Shown here in pieces: positions 50,130 to 62,400 of a DNA stretch of 64,000 nucleotides. Under the pieces are notes generated by a model. It had not been told where the DNA came from. It ran no database searches and saw only the letters and a program-made list of their open reading frames with translations. Each line of letters opens with the position of its first letter. Position 1 is the first letter of the stretch. The DNA comes from Canna indica (Eukaryota > Streptophyta > Magnoliopsida > Zingiberales > Cannaceae), in assembly GCA_034359265.1 (NCBI GenBank), contig CP136890.1, positions 97,799,501-97,863,500 of the forward strand, in the 5' to 3' direction. The position numbers were made by a program, and so were the translations under genes.

Positions 50130-50690
50130 TTTTTTTAAAAAAATAAGTAACTTGTATTCCATTCAAGAGTAATGAAAGGTACAAGTGTTGGATTAAAGGA
50201 AAGAGTGAAAAAAAAGAAGCTAAAACAAGAGTCTAGAAAAGACCAAAAGAGGTAAACTACAGTTTAACCAGTGTACACAGCTCAAGAAAATTCGCAGCCG
50301 AGGTAGCTAATTGTTGTAGAGTTGAACACTCGCTTTTGAAAGCTCTCGAGTTTCTCTCATACCGCACAAACCAATTCCAGACCAAGATCAAACACATCCT
50401 TAAACTTGCAGATTTGTCAGGATTGCCGTTCATGGAGTTTCAAGGTGAGACGGCCAGTGAGAAGAAAGGACTCTTCACCAAGGATAAAAACACTTTCCAC
50501 CCAGAAGAGCTGAAAGGGCAGGTTTTGAATAGGTGACCGTGCGATTCTTGGCCACTAACACAAATAAGGCATGAAGTGTCCGAAGTGATACCCCGGCGCG
50601 TTGTAATGAGCCATGTAGTGCAATCGAGACTACGAAGTGTTGTTTGGTGCAAACATACCGACATTATAATATAACGAAGAATTCACCATA
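50130..50690 (-). mobile_element. LINE 3' fragment with zf-RVT domain
   Basis: The minus-strand frame 50664-50440 carries CLICVSGQESHGHLFKTCPF, the Cys/His pattern of the zf-RVT domain found after reverse transcriptase in plant LINEs. The plus strand begins with a T-rich stretch (TTTTTTTAAAA near 50130), as expected for the reverse complement of a poly-A tail. It is a short, 5'-truncated and unrelated copy compared with 9431-11810. Confidence 0.65.
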
Positions 50691-51250
50691 CTTCTCACTT
50701 TTATTCGTTCCAATGTCAGAAGGAATGTACTATTACACCATAATTAGGGGCGGTGCTTTCAGTTTTCTCCCTTATACACGGGAAAGGGTAAAATTGCCCT
50801 CCAAATTGAGATATTTATCATTTTTCCCCTGCTCAACTTTCAATCGTTAGTTTTGTATATGTGTCTCTCGACTCCTCTCCCAACTTCTTACCTTTCTCCT
50901 TCATTTAACTCATTGATAAAACTCATCACCGCGCCTCTCGTGTCTCGATGAACCAGTCTTGCCTTCGGAGCACCACTCATCCTCTGCGTCCACTTGCGCA
51001 GTAGGAAGTAGGAAGCAACTTAAGCTTGAACGCTTGCTCAATTGATTGCCCCCCCCTCCCCCCCCAACCCCGCATGAGCTTGTCGCATCAACACACCACA
51101 ACACTCACTCGCCCAATTGTGCCCTCTTGGCCGACGCCTTAGTTTGACCGACGTGACACCACAACACTCTCAGCCAATTCCGTGCTCTGGCTCTTGTCCG
51201 CTGTGCCTCGGGACTTGCTCTCAGTTGGCTGAGCTCATGCTGCCATTGAG
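50691..51250. other. Intergenic DNA with poly-C tract
   Basis: No gene. A near-continuous run of C lies at about 51049-51065. The segment to 51250 includes one copy of the target duplication of the following hAT element. Confidence 0.4.
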
Positions 51251-51932
51251 CAGGGGGGGTGAGAAAAAAAAAATCAAAAAATCGAGTTAATAACAAATTG
51301 GTAAAAATCGAATCGAATTTTTCAGTTAACCGATCCAATAATTTTAGTTTTCGTTCCCATTTTTGAATACTGATTAACCGTTTGTCTACAATTAATCGAT
51401 TCATATATGACATTTATAATTTTTACACCCCTAAATTTTTTCTTTTTATATTTTTCTTTCTAAAACTTATATAAAATAATACATTAGAATATATTTAAAT
51501 TATATTTTATTTCCCAAAATTTGACCAATTATATATATAATATGAATAAATATAATAATACACAAGTCTCTAAAAAATCATAATATATAAATTTTTACTA
51601 AATAAATATTTGAATTTCACGACTAACATATTTGATTATTGCAATTATTTGTGACGATGTTTTCTTTTATTTTGACTTTTTATTTATGAGTATTATGTTT
51701 GATTTGTATTTTTTATTTTGAACTACTTTCAACAATTGGAATAGACTTTGTAAATTTATATAATTTTATTATTTTTATATGTTAAATATTTTTATTAGTT
51801 AATCGAAATTGAAGTACCAGCTAACTGAAGTTAATGAATCGATTTATGATTAATGATTTTAAAAATCTAATGTTAATGAGCCGATTTAAACATTTGTTAG
51901 CGGACTGGTTAATTGGTCCATGTTCACCCCTA
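51251..51932. mobile_element. Non-autonomous hAT element with perfect target duplication
   Basis: Perfect 8-bp duplications CCATTGAG flank it (51243-51250, 51933-51940). The right end, reversed, TAGGGGTGAACATGGACCAA, is very close to the left end of the element at 43318, so the two are one family. The interior is AT-rich with no coding capacity. Confidence 0.88.
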
Positions 51933-52212
51933 CCATTGAGTGCTCCACGCTTACCAATTTGGAATTTGCCTCCTAATTTTAATTCCTAGTTCTGCCATTC
52001 ATCGTAATCAATTTTTATTCTCAATTTATTCTCTCAATTACAACAAATAAATCTTTATATTCTTTGTTTGCACGGTTGCATGCTGATGTTTCCCTCTACC
52101 TCAATCGTTTTAGATCGGCCATTGCCGCTTGTTGCAATCGTCGTTACTTGACCTTGCCACCTGCTCATTCTATTACAACGTATTAAATGGGCCCAACATG
52201 TTTTAACAAAGA

Positions 52213-52619
52213 AGTGCAACTGAAATACTATAAATTTTTAATTTTTTTGAATTTCAATCATATAAATTTTATTTCAGTATTTACAGTCATATTTGTTTGC
52301 TCCGTAACACATATTTGCTCCTATATGTGACGATTCGTTAATTCTCTATCCACGTGGACATAACATCGTTCATACACGTTGACATATTTTGTCATATAAA
52401 TTTTAATTTTGAATTTTCAATTTTATACGTTTGCTCTGTAAGACAAATTTAATCATATCCGTAACGATTCATTAACTCTCTGTTCACAAAAAATTAAACA
52501 ACATTATGTCCATGTTGATAAAGTTAACGGACCGTCAGCAAATATATATGATTGAAAATATCAAAATAAAATTTATAAAATTGAAATTCAAAAAAATTAA
52601 AATTTATAAAACTTGCACT
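52213..52619. mobile_element. Long-inverted-repeat element, AGTGCA family
   Basis: AGTGCAACTG at the left and AGTGCAAGTT (reversed right end) begin inverted arms of about 60 bp with shared AATTTTTTTGAATTTCAA. Internal phrases (GGACATAAC-TCGTT, GTTAACGGACCGTC) match the element at 1064-1915. No coding capacity; target duplication not found. Confidence 0.65.
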
Positions 52620-53439
52620 GCAATTAAATCTGAAAAGCCCTACGCTTATTTAAGAAAATTCAAGTTTTATTTTCGGTTTCATTGTTATTTATCTTTTCTT
52701 AATATCTATTTCAATAAAAGCTGTGCCCGGGCGGATAAGAGCGGGTGCCAATCAGAAGCCGGCTACAGCCGATAGCCTGTCAGACGAGTAGCGATGCAAT
52801 TAGGCAAATGGCCCGCGACGAACACCTGGCAACCGTTTACTGCCCGTAAAACCCTGATGAAGTGCTCTGCTAAATGCTACTATAAAGGCTTCTCTTGTTC
52901 GCGTTGCGTTACCGATCCAAAGAGAGTCCTCGTCCGTCCGCCTCGATTTCTTCTCCCATTCGTCTCGGATCCTTCGGCGTATGCCTCTCGCCTCACTCTA
53001 TTGATGCTCTCGACTGATCTCAGTGTGAATTCCTCTCTCCAACGAGCTCAAGATCGGCGTACCGGCTTCTGGATCCCCTTCTCTTGAAGTTTTATCCCAG
53101 GATCTCGAGTTCTCTACTTCCGAATGAGTTCTTCGTTGGATCTCGGATGGTGATTGTTCCATGAACACGATCTGGTTCTCTTATTTTGTGAGTTGAGTTC
53201 GGAATTGCACTCCAGATCCTCTCTTGAATGTGCTTGTTCATGAACCGTTGATCTGCGAGTTGAATCTTGGTTTTCGATGTCATTTTGTCACTAAAAACTC
53301 AAACGTGCACTGGTGTCAAAAATCAGTTCGTTGATGTTTGATTGGATGCCGCCCAGATCTGATTTTAGATCATTTTCCCGTGGATAGGGTTCTGGTCGGA
53401 CTTTGAGCTGTGATATTTAATTTCTATGTTGTTGGGGAA
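52620..53439. other. Upstream region and probable 5' UTR of the PGAP1-type gene
   Basis: GC-richer DNA from about 52730, with CT-rich pieces from about 52910 that read like a 5' UTR. Short frames (52794-53087) show no family features and are considered leader. Confidence 0.4.
52880..52886 (+). promoter_or_regulatory. Candidate TATA box of the PGAP1-type gene
   Basis: TATAAAG lies in an otherwise GC-richer upstream region about 555 nt before the ATG. It would give a long leader of over 500 nt, possibly with an upstream intron. A moderate guess. Confidence 0.3.
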
Positions 53440-56400
53440 ATGGGGGTCTTGAGGTCTAAGTGCAAAGTTGTAGCCTTGGTCGTTCTATTCGTGTGGGTGG
53501 CTTTTTTGGGGCTATATGAGTTGCTGAAGCCAGCGCCAAATGGTTGCATCATGACATACATGTATCCGACCTACATCCCTGTCTCCACGCCTGCTAATGT
53601 CTCATCGGACAAGTATGGACTATTCTTGTACCACGAGGGATGGAAGCAGATTGATTTTGATGATCATCTGAAGAAAATTAATGGCGTCCCTGTTCTTTTT
53701 ATACCCGGAAATGGTGGCAGCTACAAGCAGGCAAGGCCCTTTTCTCATCCTTTTCAGTGAACATATTATACAATTATACTTTCTCCAATTCCCTTAGCGT
53801 TGAAAATCCAGTAACAACCATGTCTAGCTGTTTTTTACATGTACCGTGTTAGTCAATATTGTTTATCTGCTGCATTATATGCACAACTTGGAAGTTTGAG
53901 TAGTTTAACCGGAAATAATCTTATTTCACTGAAAGGAATTTTTGTGCATTAATATTTATCACAACTATTTTTATAACTTGAGAAAGTGAAACTCAGCCAA
54001 TGCAGCTTATATCCAAATAAGTAAATAACCCTTTTCATCTGCTCCTGTCATAATCATAATTTAGGTATAGACAATCACAAGGATGCCTAACTAGATCATG
54101 CTACTAGTTCTCCATGCAATAGCAAATGCTTTGGAGGTACTTCAATATGTAAAGTAACTAAAGTCCATTATCTTGACGAAAAAGGTGTTTTAAAATAGCA
54201 TATCTGGATTCTGTTGTTATTAAACCCCATAATCTCTTCCTCATAATCTTTCATGATTTGTAAAGACTTTGCAGGTGTCAATATGCTGTAGAACTTAACA
54301 ATCTTAACTCAGATTTTCTTTGTATTTTTGGGAACCATAGTTTTCAATTTTGGTTGGATTAGGCTGAAACAACCAGCATAAGTTGATGGACTTGAACTGG
54401 CATGTGGACCAGCCAGAACTACTTGGTCTAGTTCAATCTAGTTCAAGTGTTGAATATATTGAGAGAATGGCAGGAATAAAGATTGAGAAAAATGAATGTA
54501 GAGAAGAAAGAAAAAGAGAATAGGATAGAAACCAATGCTCCTCCCCCCTGCTCCTTTCTATTTTTACTTAAGTATTGGTTCCAACAATGTCTCTTTTTAA
54601 TATCCATAGAATCTGAATTCTCAACCTTGATTGGTTTTCTGAAACTCAGTCTTGGATCCTTATGACCATTGACTCACAAAGAACCATAGTTTATATGACA
54701 AGTACGGAGTACCTTTGACTTTTCATTAAGCTCACCTACGTATTGCTAAACCAAAGAAATAGATCATAACGGCTAGTTCTAATTCATCTTGCTCTCGTTA
54801 AATGATTAGGCTGACACCAAATAACTGTTATAATACAATCTCCGTTTGAATCATAGGTTCCAGTTTTAACTACTGCCGGTGCCTGATAGTTGATCTATTT
54901 CTAGTTACATTAAAGTATGTTGTTGATATTTTTTTTATGTCTCATACTAGGACAGCATCAACGCAATCTCTGCAAATTCACTTGTAATTAATTCTGTAGC
55001 CACTTAGGTTGTATGAACATAGTTTATGGCCACGAGGAGCATGCTGATGATCATCAGCCTTTTTGGTTTATTGGAAATGCTTCTCTTTCCTTAGTTTGGC
55101 TCCAAGTTTTAAAAAGATTTTATCATTTTTGATAGTTGGTACCCTCAGTCTTAATGCCGTTTGTGCTGGAGTTCAAAACCATTACTCAAATTTGCTGCCT
55201 ACTAAATCTCTAGATTGTTTAGTTTATTTAACTGAATCTATTATGATAAAAATAACAAAAACTTGTTGTCCCAGTTAGCATGTACTTATTCTTTTGATGA
55301 TTTAACCACCCTGGGTCTGATGTCTTAGCGTTTCTGATTGAAGCCCTTTTTATCTGCTTAAAAATTAACATCTGGTAAATGATTTGTATCTTTATGTTTC
55401 TTTTCTGCACTACCTTTCTAGGTCCGATCTTTGGCTGCTGAGTCTGCAAGGGCTTACCAAGGAGGACCACTTGAGCAAACCTTTTACCAGGAAGCATATG
55501 AGGTGCCTGAAAAGACAGGAAATGATTTGCTATTGGAGAATCTGGAGAACTTTGCACTTCCTAACCAATATAACTACAAGCTTGATTGGTTTGCTGTGGA
55601 TCTTGAAGGGGAACATTCTGCAATGGATGGTCGGATACTCCAGGAGCATACAGAATATGTTGTATATGCAATCCACAGGGTATCTTGTTATACTGAACTA
55701 TATACTTTGCTTTATAATAAAACATAGATGATTTGCAATGCTTAATTGTTGTAAAACTATTTTTTCCCTGTTGGATGACTGCTAAATGGTGTTGGATCTC
55801 TTTTGTTAGTGTATTTCTTTCTTTTGTTCTTTTGTTGTTCTCTGTAGAAGATGCTTTTGGATCATGGTACACAGAGATTTACTTAGCTGACAATTCTTAA
55901 TTGTTCTAAGGCTATTCTGAGCCAAATAGTTACATTATTGTTCATTGATTTTGGGTTTGATTTGAGCATTGGTCTTTTATCCTTTTTTTTGTTTTATGTT
56001 CTCTGTGTATGACACTTATGAGTCATGTACAAAGGATAGAAGTATGTTATATTTATACATCATTTTCTCTGCACCCACTTAAGCTGGTTAGTCATTTTTA
56101 CATAATCTTTTAACAAAGTTTCTAGGGATAGTTGTATGTAATGCTCACAAGTAATATTGTATCTGCTTCTCAATATTCTTTCATGGGTAATTTACATGTG
56201 CACCCCTCATACTAAGTATACACCTCTCATACTACGAAAACACCTCATATGCCTCTTTGGGATATATTCGGCATCCTTCACTACATATGGCTATGGATCG
56301 CTTTAAAATATGATTATTTATTTTAAACTAAGTCACCTATAAACCCTTATATCAATAAGGTTAAGGGTACATTTACTTGTGGGCGATTTAATTTTTTTTT

Positions 56401-59400
56401 AAAAATACTCATTTTTTAAATCTATAAGCGGCTATATTTGGCGAAGATTAAATGACATGTAATTTTTCTCCATTTAAAGGCCATCTAGATTGTACTCAGG
56501 AGGGGTGGGGGTGCCACGTGTATCAAGGAGTGTATAAGATATTTCTTTGGTATGAGGATGAGGGGATGTATGCTTACCCTCTTTTTTTGTATGTGTTCAC
56601 TTACATAGATGTCAAATGCTCTTTTCATTCTTTTTCTTTAGTGAGTAACATCAGATTCATGTAAGCTGTGAAAAATGAGGGAGACATTTGGCATATAATG
56701 GAGCAATTCTTAAAATGTAAAATTGGTGATAAAATCCATTGCATGAATTGCAGGTTACTTTCCTTTTAATTGCTAGTTTGATCTAAGTAGATAATTTAAA
56801 TGCAAAATTGCAAGTTTTGTTTCTTGATCTATGGTTTTACATGAGCTTGTAGATCTTGGATCAATACCGAGAGTCTCGAGAAGCCCTGTCTAAAGAAGGT
56901 GCTGATGTTTCTGGAAGCCTGCCTTCAAGTGTAATATTAGTTGGACACTCAATGGGCGGATTTGTGGCTAGAGCAGCAATTGTCCATCCACACTTGCGGA
57001 AGTCAGTGGTTGAAACCATAATTACACTTTCAAGCCCACACCAGTACGTTCTGTCACCTTTATTGGTTATGTGAATTATCATATTTATACTGAGGATAGT
57101 TGATGATAGTTGATAATTATCCAGATCGCCTCCAATTGCACTGCAACCATCCTTGGGACACTATTTTTCACAAGTTAATGCAAAATGGAGAAAGGGTTAT
57201 GAGATACAAACCAACAATGCTGGTCATATTATATCTGGTCCAAAATTATCTCATGTTGTTATTATCTCTATAGCAGGCGGCATTTATGATTACCAGGTGT
57301 TTGTTTTATGTACTTATAAGAATTCTTCTTTTTATTACTAATGAAGGAGGGTTTTGATGAATATATGTTGATACTTAATGTTTGTTTCATGTTTTAATGT
57401 CTACATGTACCTTCTAATAGTTGCTCCTCTAGTAGTTGGTGGTTATTGGCCAATAATTTCCTCTAATCAAAGTTTTAGATCCTTAAATCAGTACACTAAA
57501 TTTATGAAACAGTAAGCAATTACCAATGTGAGCTATATATTCTATGCATATTATGAGTTCCTTAAAGTATGGCCATTACTTTAGATCAAGGTATTAAATA
57601 CCGTACCGTACCACCTGGTATGAGCGGTACATACTAGAATTTAGCTTTTTGGTATTCGGTACACCCGGTATAAATACTGGGCATACCACCTAGTATTTTA
57701 TAATACCGCCCATACCGCTCGGTATTTTATAATACCACCCATACCGGGCAGTATGGGTGCAAAGATGATGCTCTGCACCGACCGTACTGCACTAGTATGG
57801 TGCAGAGCAGAGGATGCTGCTCTGCACCATACTTACCGGTACCATATTTGGTACCGGACCATACCGAGTGCCGGTATGGTCCGGTACCGGTATCGAAATT
57901 TTGAACATTTCTTTAGATATCATTGATTCTTGATCTATGTTTAAGTATTTGTATTGGCTAGCTTTTGGAAAGAGTCATGTTATGCATAAATACTTAAGTA
58001 GCTTAAAATCTTATACTTGCTTTTCACAAAGATTTAGTTATCCTTAATATATTTTCATTTGAGATCATTATAAAAAGTGCCTCTTGATTTTGTCTACTCT
58101 ACTTTTGTTTACAAATCACAAGTATAACTTGCATGACAGGATATATAACTATTATAAGATTGGACCACAAAAACTCCTGTCAGATTTATCTATTATCTAA
58201 TTAGCTTTCTAGTCCATCACATGGAATAAAAAATTGGGAAGATTAATGAATCTAATCCAAACTATGACAAAATTAACGAATCTAACACAACTTTTAATTT
58301 GCATCAAATCTAACCTAAAGTTTCGGATTGACACTAATTATATCCCATCGTCAAGTTGTTGTTAATGAAACCGTTAGTTGATGATGTGGCATTACACTCA
58401 GCAACTCTCCTACTACCTACTTACTAATATGATTTGACAATATGACATGGAGTCCCAATTAGCAATTTTAGCGGGTTGTCAAGTCATATTATCAAGCGGG
58501 TAGTAGGGGATTTCGGGTGGGGATGAATGTCGGGTTAGGATTTTGTGTGTTTCTTTTAATTTTGAGCTGCCTTGTGTATATAAGTATTAAAAATTAATAT
58601 ATTGGTTGCTAACTAGGATGCCACATCAATAACTAACAGTTTTATTAACAACGACTTGACGGTGGGATATAATTGGTGTTAATTCGAAACTTCGAGTTAG
58701 ATTTGGTGCAAATTAAAAGTTGGGTTAGATCCTTAATTTCGCCATAGTTTGGGTTAGATTCATTAATTTCCTTAAATTCAGTAGACTTCTTATGTTAGAT
58801 CCTTAATGTCGCCATAGTTTGGGTTATTTCTTATGTTACTTTGAATAAAGCTACTATGTGTACATTATCTACATGAGTTGCATTATCCCATATTCTCATG
58901 TATCTCACAAGAAGAAACATATTTTACTAGGAAGTAAGGTCAAACTTGTGTTACATGGCTAATTGCTTTGCCTTCTTGAGTTACTTGTTTCTTTTAAGAA
59001 TATAAATCCATAGATTGGTCTCTTTCCTAATAGTTAAGCTTTTGGAACTTGGTTATCCAATCAAATCTAACATGGTATGGTATCATAGCAGAGCACGAGT
59101 CTTCAATTCAAATTCTCCTATTGTCTGTATTTAATAAATAACCACTTTAGTTAAGTTGATCCACATGTTGGGTTTGGTTTAGTCTCTTGAAGTTTATGGC
59201 CCACATGTGAGGAGGAATGTTAAGAACATAAATGCATAGATTGGTCTTTTTCTAATAGCTTAAGCTTTTGAGAAAGTTGGTCATCCAATCAAATCTAACC
59301 GCTTTAAAGCATTGCATACTTCCTATTCTATTCATTTTCAACAGCTCGATCAGGTTTAGTTTATTTATGAGTCATGATCCACTTGTTTCTAATAAGGCAG

Positions 59401-62400
59401 TTGTACATTTCTATGGTGCATTATGCCTGTATCAGTGTTTTGCTACTCTGGTCTAAGTGGGTTGCTATTCATTTTTAACTAGTACACACCCTTAGCTCTT
59501 TCTGTGAGTTCATAGAAGTAGTTATAAGGTATGTTAAATTATACTTTTTCTATTTTTCATGGCTGATGTTTGTTTATGATTATACAACTGTGGATTCAAA
59601 GCCCTTTAGACAAATATTCTGACTAAGCAGTTCCACTTTCTTTTCATGGATACTTCTTGTCAGGTCCGCTCAAAATTGGCTTCTTTGGATGGAATTGTTC
59701 CATCTACTAATGGTTTTACAATAGGAAGCTCGGGTATGAAAAATGTTTGGCTTTCAATGGAACACCAGTCTATTCTCTGGTGCAATCAACTGGTTGTACA
59801 GGTCAGAAAGTTTAGAACTTTGTAAATGGAACCGTTTGCTTGTAATCTTGAATCAATCTTCCATCCATATCAATGCCTTTTGCAGGTTTCTCATGCACTT
59901 CTTAGTATAATAAACACAGAAACGGGGCAACCATATCCAAGTGTAGCACAAAGGATTCTTGTGCTAACAAAAATGCTTCAAAGCGGCATACCTCACAGCT
60001 TAAATATACAACCATCTGGAGCTCAAATGATGTTTCCCATCAAGGATGTTGCACATACTGCTGGTAGATCTCATCTTAGCACGTTTTAGCTAGAGTTTTG
60101 GACAATATTTGAAATTGTTTGTGCATGAATTGTAAAAATTTACAGACTCATGCACTACTATAGAATTCATTGACACATTTTAGCTTCTAATTTTACAAGA
60201 TTTACCATCTGAAAAGAGAATTTGGATTCTATACAATATCTTGTTGGAGACCTGGAATGTACATAGATCGCAGTGAAGTAAAGATATTATGTTAATATAG
60301 AACAAAGAAAAAGCTGCTTTCCCCCTACTTTTTAGGGCTGCCTTTTTTTTCCTATTGAAATATCCTATGTTCTTCCGTATTTATTGATTTTTTTCACCAA
60401 CTCACTTTTGATTGGTCTGTATGTTCTCAAACAGTCTCACATATTGTAGCCCCGGTCAATCCTCTGGTTACTTTCTGGCAACACTATTCCTATTCCACTG
60501 TTTTTTTCATGTTTTAATTTTTAAAACTTCTGTCGAGCCCCCTAAAGTATTCTACAAGTTATAAGGGGTGCTAGCGACCACACAACTATAGGTCTTGTTG
60601 TTGGCTTTAAACTCTCCAACTTCCATGTGTCATTTTGGTGATTTAACTTTTCCCTAATATTTGTCTATTGAGAAAGTTGGTTGTATGCTTATTTTGTGGT
60701 AATATTTACAATCTTAAAGGTATTTTTCAATTATTGTCTTGGTTCATTAAGGCTCATGAATAAGCTTTATGTTTGAACAATTTTGTTATAAGTTTGATAA
60801 CAATTTCATTTCAAAGCTATATAATATATTCATATATGATTGACAATAGTCTCCCAATTGATCTATATAGATAGAAATTATTTATAATTTGATCTACTTG
60901 ATTTAAATTATTATTTCCTCGATTGGGAGGCAAATTTTTGAGCTCATGCTCATTTAGCAATGTGAACAGGTTGAGCTCATACTGGTTAAGCTTGTTTAGC
61001 TATATAAGTGGACTGTGCTTGAGCTCTGACTGAACTCGGAGAAACTTAAACAAGCTAATCTCAAGCTTGATTTTTTCAACAATGAATCTTAGCTCAAGTT
61101 TAGGCTCGACCAATATATAGCAAGCCTAGCCAGAGCAAGCCATAGCTCGACTCAGCTCAGCTCATTTGCAGTCCCACATATAATACTTACATCTAGAGAT
61201 GTTTTGGAGTTAAAGCAATTAAATGATCAGTACTTTTCATTCATTGTTTTTGTACTAAGAACAAGATTTTATTGCTCATTGTTTATTTGTTTGTTTACTC
61301 TTACTTTTTGTTATTCTGAAAGCCGTAGAGAGATGCATTATTTTAAGGAGATTATGTAACTAACACCACATAGTTATTTTTGTTGTTTTTTCCCTTGTAA
61401 TTTGGTAGATTATGTAATAGTATCTTGATGTGTTATTTAAATAAAATGATATGCATTGGGCTTGCAGAACCATTGGTACAGGGTCAATACTCATGTCCCC
61501 CCTCTGCTCACTGGAGTGATGATGGCCTTGAGAAAGATCTCTACATAGAGTCAACTACTGTTACTGTTTTAGCAATGGATGGGAAGAGGCGGTGGTTGGA
61601 CATAAAGAAACTGGTAATTTGAGCAATTTTTAATTTTTGCTGCTCCTGGGCGGTATGAAGTCAGTATCTATCTTATCTGGTCCCTGCCTTGATGCTTTAG
61701 TCAAGCTTGTCATTTTATCCTTTCCTATCTGTAGAATAGGTGTTTGCAAGCAAATTTTCTCTTTTCTTATTTTGTAATCATGGAAAGAGAATCACAGTGC
61801 AATTAATCTTTTATCCACTTAATTAAAATCCCAGTATTGTCATCACACCGGAGGAACTTTTTTCCTTGAAACCATGATGCCCTATAGTTGCAATGGGGCA
61901 ACATACCATCAGGGAACCATTGTTCCTATTATTAGATCAATTAATTGCACTCCTTGTGGTGGAATATCTACTGTTTACTTTTGCAAACTGTATTGCATAA
62001 TTAAGATTTTCATTTACTCTCAGGGTTCAAATGGTAAAGGACACTTCATATTTGTAACAAATCTTGCACCATGTTCTGGAGTTAGACTTCACTTGTGGCC
62101 TGAGAAGACAAAAAAAACACCAGGAGGTGAACTGCCTGTTAGTAAGAGAATCCTTGAGGTGACATCAAAGATGGTTCACATTCCTGCAGGACCTGCCCCC
62201 AGACAGGTACCTATTTTGTTTCATCATCTGATGAAGTTTATTTGCATTCTCAATCCGCATAAGAGCTGTTGGATCTACCATGTAATGATGTTAATGATTT
62301 TTTGCTCGAATGTTTCTGAGCATCTTGCCATAGATAATTACACTGTCCAGGCTCCTATCGTGGTTATAGAGGTACTCTTATATGCTAAGCGTTCTTTCTT

